Source: Vitreoscilla massiliensis
GTDB taxonomy: Bacteria > Pseudomonadota > Gammaproteobacteria > Burkholderiales > Neisseriaceae
Assembly: GCF_001457815.1 (NCBI RefSeq)
Contig: NZ_LN898220.1
Location: forward strand, 434,001 to 498,000
Direction: 5' to 3'
Length of the DNA: 64,000 nt
Shown here one piece after another: positions 36,122 to 43,755 of the stretch; positions within the stretch are counted from its first letter, which is position 1; the number at the start of each line of letters is the position of its first letter. The notes under the pieces were generated by a model that was given only the letters and a program-made list of their open reading frames with translations, was not told the origin of the DNA and did not search any database. A program made the position numbers and the translations under genes.

Positions 36122-36342
36122 TGGCCACCCCCTTGGCGCTGGCTGGCCAGTTTTTCAATGTGATTATTAACCTCTGATGCCAGCCAACCAGTGGCGTTAT
36201 CGGCAATCTTGAAAGGCTTGGGGAACGCCGCATCATAGCGGCGGTTTTTTGGGTTCACTTTGCACCATACGGTAGACACCGAAATACCCATTTTGTGGGC
36301 TACTTGCTTCACTCGTAATATTTCATTTTTCTGGTCGCTCAT
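36118..36342 (-). CDS. AlpA family regulator / excisionase
   Basis: 74 aa with a MerR-type helix-turn-helix: ILRVKQVAHKMGISVSTVW, then FPKPFKIADNATGWLASEVNNHIE. AlpA/Vis proteins control integrase expression and excision in P4-like elements. It is the first gene of the gam/mor cluster. Upstream DNA carries short repeats that could be its operators (36422-36512). Confidence 0.85.
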   Translation of the reverse strand: MSDQKNEILRVKQVAHKMGISVSTVWCKVNPKNRRYDAAFPKPFKIADNATGWLASEVNNHIEKLASQRQGGGQ

Positions 36343-36421
36343 ATAACACTGCCTTGAATGTCGTTACACAATGTTTTTATAGCTTCATACAACTGAAATA
36401 TTTTTGCAAGTGACTGAATTG

Positions 36422-36512
36422 GTTCAAAAGATGATGCGTAAAAGTTCAAAAGCGGGTGCCGCAAAAATGCCAAATAAGTTAAAACTCAATAGCGTTAAAA
36501 CCACGTTAAAAC
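36422..36512. repeat. Short direct repeats upstream of alpA
   Basis: GTTCAAAAG at 36422 and 36444 (22-bp period) and GTTAAAAC at 36478, 36494 and 36505. Periods of 11 and 22 bp place copies on the same DNA face, as for operators. One more GTTAAAAC lies near the left end (30975). Confidence 0.45.
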
Positions 36513-36826
36513 CCTCTCAGATTGATTTAATTTTTTAAGGCTCGCTTGGGTATTGTTTGGCATTTTTTCACTCATTGGCATAATCATTTACAGGGTCTTT
36601 ACAGGGGTTACACTTGACCATCTGCCTCGCATATTTACTGCCATAACTTTGCTTGCTTATAACAGCATAAAAAATGCGTAAAACAGCATAATTCTTTGTT
36701 TTAGTATTTGCATATTGGTGGCTCTTTAAGCAAAAAAAGCACTGGTTTTTTACATTTGTTAACCTATTTGAGCTTTTAAAAATCAAAGGGAGGGCGGTGT
36801 TCATTTTAATAAGCCTCAAAAAAGCC

Positions 36827-36874
36827 ACAACGCCAGCATTTACAGGCGTTTGAAGCCTTTTACACTGGCGTTGT
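36827..36874. terminator. Inverted repeat downstream of int
   Basis: ACAACGCCAG (36827-36836) and CTGGCGTTGT (36865-36874) form a perfect 10-bp stem with a 28-base loop that contains shorter pairs. It lies about 100 bp past the int stop on the minus strand. Confidence 0.4.
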
Positions 36875-36974
36875 AAATGATTTAAATGGCAAATTATTAG
36901 ATAAATAGCGGGCAAGAATGAGCAGAATGTGGGCACAGAATAGGCAAAATATGGGCGGTATTGCTCATTTTTGT

Positions 36975-38168
36975 TCATTCCATACATTTGGCCTGCTCAT
37001 ACCGCGCTTTTAACCAGTCAGAATACCATTGCATCATGGTCTGTCTTTCCTCGGTATATTCGGCACGGTTGTAAGCTGCTCTGATTTTGTTGCTCTCAAT
37101 GTGGGCTAGTTGCCGCTCTATGGCATCAGGGTTAAAGCCCTTTTCATTTAATAGGCTACTGGCCAAACTTCTAAAGCCGTGCGGCGTGGCCTGCCCTTTA
37201 TAGCCCAAACTGTTGATGATATTGTTCAGCGTGCCCTCGCTAATGTAGCCGTCTGCATTGATGCGGCTTGGAAACATATAACGCCCCTGCCCTGTCAGGC
37301 CGTGTAATTCTCTCAACAACTCTATTGCCCAATCAGACAAAGGCACAATGTGCATGTGAGGCCGTTTCATTCTGCTGGCGGGTATTGTCCATGTTTTGGC
37401 TTGCCAGTCGATTTCGCTCCATTCGCCACCTCTTAACTCAGTGCTGCGAACAAATACCAGCATCACCAACATGACAGCAAGGCGGTTTTGCGGGTAGACA
37501 TTCACCATGCCCAAACGCTGGTAAAACTCTGTGACTTTTTCACGCGGCAAGGCAGGCATATGGCGGTTGCCACCTTTGGCTAAAAACCCGCGTAATGGCG
37601 CGGCGGGGTTTCTGTCGGTAATCTCCAACATGGCCGCATAGTTATAAATGGCCTGTATCCATTGCCTTACTTTCTCAGCAGTAACATTCGCCCCCCTGCC
37701 TGCTATTCGATCTATCAAGACCTTAATATCTGTCACAGATATGTCATCTATTTGCTTTTGGCCAAGGAATGGGAAAACGTCTTTTTGCATCTCACTGATA
37801 ATGCGGTCTGCATGTATTTGTTTCCAGCGGTGGGCATTCGCCCTATGCCATTGCATGGCCAGATATTCAAATGTGTGCAGCATGGCGGCCTGTTTGATTT
37901 GCTTCTCTTGCTGCTTAGCCTCGCTTGGGCTTTGACCGTTCGCCACCAATCTGCGGGCATCTTCAGCAGCTTGTCTGGCTTCTGCAAGGCTGATGGTAGG
38001 GTATGTGCCTATTGAGAGTGTTTTGCGCTTGCCGTCAATTGTGTAATCAAACCGCCAGTATTTACCGCCATTGGGCTTAATCAACACATAGAGGCTATGG
38101 CCATCAGATAGCTTGTATTGTTTTTCTGATGGCTTGGCATTCTTTATCTGGCGGTCATTGAGAGGCAT
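36975..38168 (-). CDS. P4-type tyrosine integrase
   Basis: 397 aa: an N-terminal DUF4102 arm-binding domain (about 1-90, LSDGHSLYVLIKPNG), a SAM-like core domain, and a catalytic domain with R241 (FVRSTELRGGEW), H330 and R333 (HGFRSLASS), H356 and Y366 (IRAAYNRAEY). All five residues of the active site are present. Integrases of this type recombine at tRNA 3' ends; here the tRNA-Leu lies about 220 bp upstream. Its start codon is overlapped by one of the GTACCGTAAA sites, suggesting self-regulation. Confidence 0.95.
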   Translation of the reverse strand: MPLNDRQIKNAKPSEKQYKLSDGHSLYVLIKPNGGKYWRFDYTIDGKRKTLSIGTYPTISLAEARQAAEDARRLVANGQSPSEAKQQEKQIKQAAMLHTFEYLAMQWHRANAHRWKQIHADRIISEMQKDVFPFLGQKQIDDISVTDIKVLIDRIAGRGANVTAEKVRQWIQAIYNYAAMLEITDRNPAAPLRGFLAKGGNRHMPALPREKVTEFYQRLGMVNVYPQNRLAVMLVMLVFVRSTELRGGEWSEIDWQAKTWTIPASRMKRPHMHIVPLSDWAIELLRELHGLTGQGRYMFPSRINADGYISEGTLNNIINSLGYKGQATPHGFRSLASSLLNEKGFNPDAIERQLAHIESNKIRAAYNRAEYTEERQTMMQWYSDWLKARYEQAKCME

Positions 38169-38222
38169 TTACGGTACTTTTTGGGGTTGTTTTGGGCAAG
38201 TACCGTAAAAGATACCGTAAAT
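38168..38222. repeat. Right-end copies of the GTACCGTAAA word
   Basis: One inverted copy (TTTACGGTAC, 38168-38177) and two direct copies 12 bp apart (38200-38210, and ATACCGTAAA at 38212-38221). Together with the pair at 30416-30439 they bracket the element and resemble integrase arm sites. Confidence 0.6.
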
Positions 38223-38347
38223 ATATGGTCGATTCAATGCAATGGTATGAGATGGGGTAACACAGTCAAATGCAATCACAGGCAATGACAATTAGCCTGA
38301 GAGCCTTGTCGTTATTGGCTTTGGTCTATGGGATAACATTGCATAAG

Positions 38348-38380
38348 ACGAAAAAAAACAGCCATTTTTTAGGCTGTTTT
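38348..38380 (-). terminator. tRNA-Leu terminator carried by the element
   Basis: AACAGCC/GGCTGTT with an A/T-rich loop; on the minus strand it is followed by a long U-run (AAAAAAAA on the plus strand). It lies directly downstream of tRNA-Leu. Confidence 0.7.
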
Positions 38381-38388
38381 CTTCACTT

Positions 38389-38406
38389 TGGTGCCGACAA
38401 TGAGAC
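38389..38406 (-). repeat. Right attachment site (tRNA-Leu 3' end)
   Basis: TGGTGCCGACAATGAGAC, matching 30341-30357 except for one base. It contains the tRNA 3' terminus and part of the T stem. Confidence 0.8.
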
Positions 38407-38474
38407 TTGAACTCATACGACCTAGGGTCACCACCCCCTCAAGATGGCGTGTCTACCAATTTCACCATGTCGGC
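38389..38474 (-). tRNA. tRNA-Leu (anticodon GAG)
   Basis: 86 nt including an encoded CCA. Acceptor stem GCCGACA/TGTCGGC, D-arm with GGTAGACAC, anticodon stem CCATC/GGTGG around loop TTGAGGG (GAG), a long class II variable arm, and T-arm ATGAG-TTCAAGT-CTCAT. Its 3' end is the target of the integrative element and is restored intact. Confidence 0.95.
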
Positions 38475-38484
38475 ATAAATCGAA

Positions 38485-38838
38485 TTATTCGGGCAATACT
38501 TGGCTCGCCGCAGCGGGTTTAGGGACAGCCGGTGCAGTTTGTGCGGGTGCTGTTTGTTGCACCGCAGGTTGAGCCTGATCAAAATTCAAACCACTTTTTT
38601 GGTGGGTAGAAAACCAACCCATGGCCAAACAAGTTGCAAAGAATATGGTTGCAGCCAAAGCAGTACCGCGGCTCAAAAAGTTAGCAGAACCTGCCGCACC
38701 GAATACGCCTTGTGCACTGCCCGAACCAAATGCAGCACCAGCATCCGCGCCTTTACCGTGTTGCAACAATACCAACACAATAACAGCCAGAGCTGAAAAA
38801 ATATTAACCAATAAAATTATGGTTTTTAAGGCTTCCAT
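38485..38838 (-). CDS. secG: Preprotein translocase subunit SecG
   Basis: 117 aa: two membrane helices (about 5-22 and 52-71) separated by the conserved LLQHGKGADAGAAFGSG loop, and a Gln/Pro/Ala-rich tail (about 85-117). SecG assists SecYE in protein export. Four bases after tpiA and just before tRNA-Leu, the usual betaproteobacterial order. Confidence 0.95.
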   Translation of the reverse strand: MEALKTIILLVNIFSALAVIVLVLLQHGKGADAGAAFGSGSAQGVFGAAGSANFLSRGTALAATIFFATCLAMGWFSTHQKSGLNFDQAQPAVQQTAPAQTAPAVPKPAAASQVLPE

Positions 38839-38842
38839 AGCA

Positions 38843-39595
38843 TCAATTCGCAGCGTCTGTGGCTGCTGTAATAATTTGAGCGAAACTGTCGTACTTTAAT
38901 GAGGCGCCACCTACCAGCGCACCGTCCACATGTTCGACAGCGAATATGGCCGCGCAATTGTCAGCATTGACACTGCCGCCGTAAAGAAGCCGAATACTAG
39001 CATCATTGTTTAACAGTGACAAGACATGTTGTTGAATAAAGGCGTGCATTTGTGCAATCTGCTCTATGCTGGCCACAACCCCTGTACCAATGGCCCACAC
39101 AGGCTCATAAGCCACCAATACCGTTTGCTTTAATAAGGTAGCGGCCTGTAATAAATTCAGCTGCTTGGCCACCACTGCCTCAGCTTGTCCTGCCTCACGC
39201 TCGGCCAAGGTTTCACCCACGCACAACACTGGCAATACACCAGCAGCCACTGCATTGGCATATTTTTGTGCCAAAACAGCTTCGTCTTCTGCAAAATATT
39301 GGCGGCGTTCAGAATGGCCTATCAACACAAATTGTGCACCCACATCGGCCAACATCGCGGCCGACACCTCACCAGTATACGCGCCATCATTGGCATAAAG
39401 ACTGACATCTTCTGCCCCCACCAAAGTAGGAGCAGCGGCCTGTAAAGCACTGCTGATGTACACAGAAGGTACGGCCACACCGACAGCAACGTGTTCATGT
39501 TCTTGGATTTGACTTAATTGTGACAACAAAGCCTGATTTGCAGCCAAACGGCCGTTCATCTTCCAATTTCCCAATACCCATTTTTGCTTTGTCAT
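38843..39595 (-). CDS. tpiA: Triosephosphate isomerase
   Basis: 250 aa from the ATG at 39595 with AAGGA upstream; the frame runs on to 39721 but the added part is not TIM-like. Catalytic residues are in place: Lys in GNWKMNG, His in IGHSERR and Glu in AYEPVWAIGTG. Interconverts dihydroxyacetone phosphate and glyceraldehyde 3-phosphate. Two DUS words lie in the gene (39141, 39435). Co-transcribed with secG. Confidence 0.97.
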   Translation of the reverse strand: MTKQKWVLGNWKMNGRLAANQALLSQLSQIQEHEHVAVGVAVPSVYISSALQAAAPTLVGAEDVSLYANDGAYTGEVSAAMLADVGAQFVLIGHSERRQYFAEDEAVLAQKYANAVAAGVLPVLCVGETLAEREAGQAEAVVAKQLNLLQAATLLKQTVLVAYEPVWAIGTGVVASIEQIAQMHAFIQQHVLSLLNNDASIRLLYGGSVNADNCAAIFAVEHVDGALVGGASLKYDSFAQIITAATDAAN

Positions 39596-39683
39596 GTGTG
39601 TCCTTATCTCTGAATTCGCTCGCATTGTACTGAAGAGCTTGGCGCCCAGTCCAGTTGTATGTGCGTCAACTCGATGAAAGTTT

Positions 39684-39719
39684 TTGTCACAATGCCAATC
39701 ATTGTCACACAGTTGACAC
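39684..39719 (+). promoter_or_regulatory. Pho-box-like site upstream of pstS
   Basis: TTGTCAC-ACAG-TTGACAC (39702-39719) fits the 7-4-7 Pho box layout (CTGTCAT-N4-CTGTCAT), and another TTGTCAC lies at 39684-39690. It is about 85 bp before the pstS start, where PhoB would be expected to bind. Confidence 0.6.
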
Positions 39720-39802
39720 ATTTGCCTCTTACACTGCCCAACATCGAATTTAATTGTTACAACTTTACCGACATACTCATACAGTCTATTTGGAGTCTTA
39801 CC

Positions 39803-40912
39803 ATGCGTTTAATGTTATCTTCAGCTATCGTTTTGGGCGCTTTAAGTTTGGCAGCTTGCGGCGGCGGCGAATCTTCTAAACCTGTTACCCCTGCCAACAG
39901 CAATGCTTCTGGCACTGCCGCTAAAGCCAGCACAGGTGGCATCACTGGCGCAGGTGCTTCATTCCCACAACCGATTTACGCACAATGGGCGCAAGACTAT
40001 AACGCCGCCAAAGGCTCACAAGTCAATTACCAATCTATTGGTTCTAGTGGCGGCGTGAAACAAATCAATGCCAAAACAGTGGACTTCGGTGCGACCGATG
40101 CCCCTTTGTCTAAAGAAGATTTGGATAAAAATGGCTTGGTGCAATTCCCAACCGTCATCGGCGGCGTGGTACCTATTGTGAACATTGATGGTGTTGAGCC
40201 GGGTAAATTGAAATTGGATGGCGCCACTTTGGCCAACATCTACTTGGGTAAAATCACCAAATGGTCAGACCCGGCCATCAAAGCCTTGAATCCTGATGTG
40301 AACTTGCCAGATGCAGTGATTACCACCGTATTCCGTTCTGATGGTTCAGGCACCAGCTTCAACTTCACCAATTACTTAAGCGCGGTTTCGCCAGAATGGA
40401 AAGAAAAAGTCGGTGCGGCCAACTCAGTGAAATGGCCTACAGCCACGGGCACTGCCGGCACTGCTGGCAAAGGCAATGAAGGCGTGGCCAACTTTGTGCG
40501 CACGGTGAAAAACTCCATCGGTTATGTGGAATACGCTTACGCCAAACAAAACGCCATGTCACATGTGTCTTTAAAAAACAAAGCCGGCAATTTTGTACAG
40601 CCTTCGTTGGAAACCTTCTCTGCCGCAGCTAAAGCCGATTGGAGCTCAGCACCGGGCTTCGGCTTGATTTTGACTGACCAAGCCGATGCCAATGCATGGC
40701 CTATCGCTTCAGCTACCTTTATCTTGGTACAAGCCAAACCGCAAGACGCGGCCAAAGCCAAAGCCACCTTGAGCTTCTTTGACTGGGTGTACAACAGCGG
40801 TGACGAAGCTGCCAGCAAATTGGATTACGTGCCTTTGCCAGCCGATGTGAAAGCCTTGGTACGCGAAAGCTGGAAACAAGTGGTGGATGCCAACGGCAAA
40901 CCCGTCCTGTAA
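39803..40912 (+). CDS. pstS: Phosphate ABC transporter substrate-binding protein (lipoprotein)
   Basis: 369 aa from the ATG at 39803 with TTTGGAG upstream; the frame opens earlier at 39659, but that part covers the Pho-box region. The signal peptide ends in LSLAAC with Cys19 as the probable lipid site. The family motifs GITGAGASFPQPIYAQW, GSSGGVKQ, and RSDGSGTSF bind phosphate. First gene of pstSCAB. A hairpin follows the stop. Confidence 0.94.
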   Translation: MRLMLSSAIVLGALSLAACGGGESSKPVTPANSNASGTAAKASTGGITGAGASFPQPIYAQWAQDYNAAKGSQVNYQSIGSSGGVKQINAKTVDFGATDAPLSKEDLDKNGLVQFPTVIGGVVPIVNIDGVEPGKLKLDGATLANIYLGKITKWSDPAIKALNPDVNLPDAVITTVFRSDGSGTSFNFTNYLSAVSPEWKEKVGAANSVKWPTATGTAGTAGKGNEGVANFVRTVKNSIGYVEYAYAKQNAMSHVSLKNKAGNFVQPSLETFSAAAKADWSSAPGFGLILTDQADANAWPIASATFILVQAKPQDAAKAKATLSFFDWVYNSGDEAASKLDYVPLPADVKALVRESWKQVVDANGKPVL

Positions 40913-40923
40913 GCCTTTAAATC

Positions 40924-40965
40924 ACACCGCTCGTTGCCTTATTTTGGGTAACAGCGGTGTTTTTT
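40924..40965 (+). terminator. Attenuator-type terminator between pstS and pstC
   Basis: ACACCGCT (40924-40931) and AGCGGTGT (40953-40960) with further internal pairs (GTT/AAC), followed by TTTTT. Its place inside the operon suggests partial termination that yields more PstS than membrane components. Confidence 0.65.
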
Positions 40966-41001
40966 ACGCAGCGCTACAGCACGCTCAAACAGAGAACACA
41001 T

Positions 41002-41952
41002 ATGACTCAATTACAGCAAAAATTGGCAACCCAACGCAAACTGGACTGGCTGTTTGTCAGCCTGACCAAATTGTTTGCTTTCTTGGTTTTGGCCAGCTTG
41101 GTCGGCATCATGATTACCTTAATTGTTGGTGCCATCCCAAGCATGCAACATTTTGGTTGGGGCTTTTTCACCAGCAAAAACTGGGACCCTGTTGCCGGTG
41201 AATACGGCGCACTCGCCCCTGTCTTTGGCACCATCGTCACTTCGGTCATCGCCTTAATCGTGGCCGTACCGGTGAGTTTTGGCATTGCCATCTTCTTAAC
41301 CGAGCTCAGCCCTGCTTGGCTCAAACGCCCATTGGGCATTGCGGTTGAATTACTGGCCGGTGTTCCCTCTATTATTTATGGTATGTGGGGTTTGTTTGTG
41401 TTTGCACCGTTTTTTGGTGAACACATACAGCCACACATGATCAAGTATTTGGGCAACGTGCCCGTCATCGGCAGCCTGTTCCAAGGCGCGCCCATGGGCA
41501 TAGGTCTGTTCACCGCAGCCTTAATCTTGGCCATCATGATCATTCCATTCATCGCCTCGGTGATGCGTGACGTGTTTGAAGTGACCCCTACCCTGTTAAA
41601 AGAATCGGCGTATGGCTTGGGTTCGACCACTTGGGAAGTGGTGTGCCATGTGGTCTTGCCTTACACCAAAGCCGGCGTGGTCGGCGGCATCATCTTAGGT
41701 TTGGGTCGCGCGCTCGGTGAAACCATGGCGGTGACCTTCGTCATCGGCAATACCTTTAACATCACCGGCAGCTTGTTCAGCTCAGGGGTGTCGATTACCT
41801 CAGCCTTGGCCAATGAGTTTGGCGAAGCCGTAGACGAAGCCCACGTGTCTTCTTTGCTGTTCTTGGGCTTAATCCTGTTCATCATCACATTCATCGTACT
41901 GTGCATCTCCAAAATCATGTTGTTGCGCATGCAACGCCATGAAGGCCGCTAA
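41002..41952 (+). CDS. pstC: Phosphate ABC transporter permease PstC
   Basis: 316 aa, six membrane helices; the permease loop ALGETMAVTFVIGN is visible near the C-terminal third. The ATG at 41002 has AGAGAA upstream, whereas the frame start at 40957 is a GTG inside the terminator hairpin. Works with PstA as the membrane channel for phosphate import. Confidence 0.94.
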   Translation: MTQLQQKLATQRKLDWLFVSLTKLFAFLVLASLVGIMITLIVGAIPSMQHFGWGFFTSKNWDPVAGEYGALAPVFGTIVTSVIALIVAVPVSFGIAIFLTELSPAWLKRPLGIAVELLAGVPSIIYGMWGLFVFAPFFGEHIQPHMIKYLGNVPVIGSLFQGAPMGIGLFTAALILAIMIIPFIASVMRDVFEVTPTLLKESAYGLGSTTWEVVCHVVLPYTKAGVVGGIILGLGRALGETMAVTFVIGNTFNITGSLFSSGVSITSALANEFGEAVDEAHVSSLLFLGLILFIITFIVLCISKIMLLRMQRHEGR

Positions 41953-41965
41953 TTAAGGAAATACC

Positions 41966-42817
41966 ATGAATAACGCCTTATACAAACGCCGCTTACTCAT
42001 CAACAAATTCAATCTGACCATGGCATGGGCGACCATGGCGTTTGGTCTGTTTTGGTTGGCGTGGATTTTATTCACCTTGTTCGGCCAAGGCATGGACGGT
42101 TTGCTCGACATCAAAACCTATACCATGGACACCCCACCTGCGGGCACCGAAGGCGGTTTGCGCAATGCCATCGTCGGCAGCTTGTTGGTAACCTTCTTTG
42201 GCTTATTGGTCGGTACACCGATTGGCATTTTGGCCGGCATTTACTTGGCTGAGTTTGGTCACAAATCGTGGTTGGCTTCAGCCACCCGCTTTATGAACGA
42301 CATTTTGCTGTCGGCACCATCCATCGTGATTTGTTTGTTTATTTACGGCTTGATGGTGGTGCCCATGGGTCACTTCTCAGGCTGGGCAGGTTCGATGGCC
42401 TTGTCTTTATTGGTGATACCAGTGGTCATCCGCACCACTGAAAACATGTTGCGCTTGGTGCCCAACAGCTTGCGTGAAGCCGCTTATGCCTTGGGCACAC
42501 CGAAGTGGAAATTGGTGACCATGGTGACTTTGCGCGCCGCCAAAGCCGGCGTGTTAACTGGGGTGTTACTGGCATTTGCACGCGTGTCGGGCGAAACCGC
42601 ACCGCTTTTGTACACCGCCCTGAACAACCAGTTCTTCAGCACCAATATGAACGCACCGATTGCCAATTTACCGAATACCATTTTCCAATTTGCCATGAGT
42701 CCTTACCAAGACTGGCAACGTTTGGCTTGGGCCGCAGCCTTGTTGATTACCTTAACCGTGTTAATCGCCAACATCGCCGCCCGTTTTTTAAGCCGTCAAA
42801 GTGCTAACAAACATTAA
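41966..42817 (+). CDS. pstA: Phosphate ABC transporter permease PstA
   Basis: 283 aa, six membrane helices, with the EAA-type loop RVSGETAPLLYTAL. AAGGAAA lies before the ATG. Fourteen bases after pstC, 16 before pstB. Confidence 0.95.
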   Translation: MNNALYKRRLLINKFNLTMAWATMAFGLFWLAWILFTLFGQGMDGLLDIKTYTMDTPPAGTEGGLRNAIVGSLLVTFFGLLVGTPIGILAGIYLAEFGHKSWLASATRFMNDILLSAPSIVICLFIYGLMVVPMGHFSGWAGSMALSLLVIPVVIRTTENMLRLVPNSLREAAYALGTPKWKLVTMVTLRAAKAGVLTGVLLAFARVSGETAPLLYTALNNQFFSTNMNAPIANLPNTIFQFAMSPYQDWQRLAWAAALLITLTVLIANIAARFLSRQSANKH

Positions 42818-42833
42818 GGACTGAGGAATCAAC

Positions 42834-43589
42834 ATGCAAGCCACCATTTCTGCGAAAAATTTTAATTTTTACTACGGCGATTTTCACGCCTTAAAAAACA
42901 TCAATCTGGACATTGAGCACAAAAAAGTCACCGCTTTCATCGGCCCATCAGGCTGTGGCAAATCGACTTTATTGCGCACCTTCAACCGCATGTACGATTT
43001 GTATCCAGGCATGCGCGCCGAGGGCGAATTGAATTTGGAAGGCAAGTCCATCTTGGGTAAAGACATAGACTTGAATCTGTTGCGCGCCAAAGTCGGTATG
43101 GTGTTCCAAAAGCCGACTCCTTTCCCGATGTCCATCTACGACAATGTCACTTTCGGGGTGAAATTGTACGAAAAACTCAGCCGCAGCGATTTGGACGACC
43201 GGGTGGAATGGGCGTTGAAAAAAGCCGCATTGTGGGGCGAAGTCAAAGACAAGCTCAAACAATCAGGCAATTCTTTGTCCGGTGGTCAACAACAGCGTTT
43301 GTGCATTGCCCGCGCCGTGGCGACCAAGCCAGAAGTGTTGCTATTGGACGAACCGACATCGGCACTCGACCCAATTTCCACCGCCAAGGTAGAAGAATTG
43401 GTGACCGAATTGAAAGACGATTACACCATCGCCATCGTCACCCACAACATGCAACAAGCGGCGCGGGTTTCCGACTATACTGCTTATATGTATTTGGGCG
43501 AGTTGGTGGAATTTGACGACACCAAAGTCATCTTCACCAAACCGAGCCAAAAAGCCACTGAGGACTACATTACCGGTAAATTTGGTTAA
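42834..43589 (+). CDS. pstB: Phosphate ABC transporter ATP-binding protein
   Basis: 251 aa ABC ATPase: Walker A GPSGCGKST (37-45), Q-loop MVFQKPTPFPMSIYDN, signature LSGGQQQRL and Walker B VLLLDEPTSALD. Powers phosphate uptake. No phoU or phoBR gene follows, unlike enterobacterial pst operons; instead a low-affinity phosphate transporter gene lies downstream. Confidence 0.96.
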   Translation: MQATISAKNFNFYYGDFHALKNINLDIEHKKVTAFIGPSGCGKSTLLRTFNRMYDLYPGMRAEGELNLEGKSILGKDIDLNLLRAKVGMVFQKPTPFPMSIYDNVTFGVKLYEKLSRSDLDDRVEWALKKAALWGEVKDKLKQSGNSLSGGQQQRLCIARAVATKPEVLLLDEPTSALDPISTAKVEELVTELKDDYTIAIVTHNMQQAARVSDYTAYMYLGELVEFDDTKVIFTKPSQKATEDYITGKFG

Positions 43590-43620
43590 TTATTCACTTC
43601 AAAATAATTGATTTAAATCA

Positions 43621-43648
43621 AGGTGCCATAAAACCCTATGGCACCTAA
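43621..43648 (+). terminator. pst operon terminator
   Basis: AGGTGCCATA and TATGGCACCT form a perfect 10-bp stem with a 6-base loop, followed by a T-rich run (TTTCTTTTTTT). Confidence 0.85.
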
Positions 43649-43755
43649 TTTCTTTTTTTAAAAACAACACTCTAACCCAAGTGTGACAATATTGTGCTTG
43701 ACCCTAACGGTTAAAAGCACAACAATCACGCCCATTACGACGATACGCATTGATT

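Larger units (their letters stand above)
36343..36974. other. Regulatory intergenic region between alpA and int
   Basis: 632 bp without a supported gene; a 139-codon frame at 36568-36987 has odd composition and no start signal. The region holds GTTCAAAAG twice (36422-36430, 36444-36452), GTTAAAAC three times (36478, 36494, 36505) and a 10-bp inverted repeat ACAACGCCAG/CTGGCGTTGT (36827-36836 and 36865-36874) that could end int transcription. Confidence 0.5.
30341..38406. mobile_element. 8-kb integrative element in tRNA-Leu, P4-satellite-like, with iteron origin and C4-type RNA control
   Basis: Bounded by a 17/18-bp direct repeat of the tRNA-Leu(GAG) 3' end, with a P4-type integrase next to the intact tRNA. 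All genes run on the minus strand: int, alpA, gam-like, mor-like, a small protein, mazG-like, a hypothetical gene, primase, helicase. After the helicase come a terminator and a 9-bp iteron array. There are no capsid, tail, packaging or transposase genes. The gene order resembles the integration-regulation-replication half of P4-like satellites or Gram-negative PICIs. It contains DUS-like words (31884, 34120, 34467), so it has adapted to this host family. Excision and replication are inferred, not shown. Confidence 0.88.

Noticed and set aside
36568..36987. 139-codon frame downstream of int
   Set aside because: No ribosome binding site, unusual composition, overlaps the int 3' end and a hairpin, and no recognised similarity.
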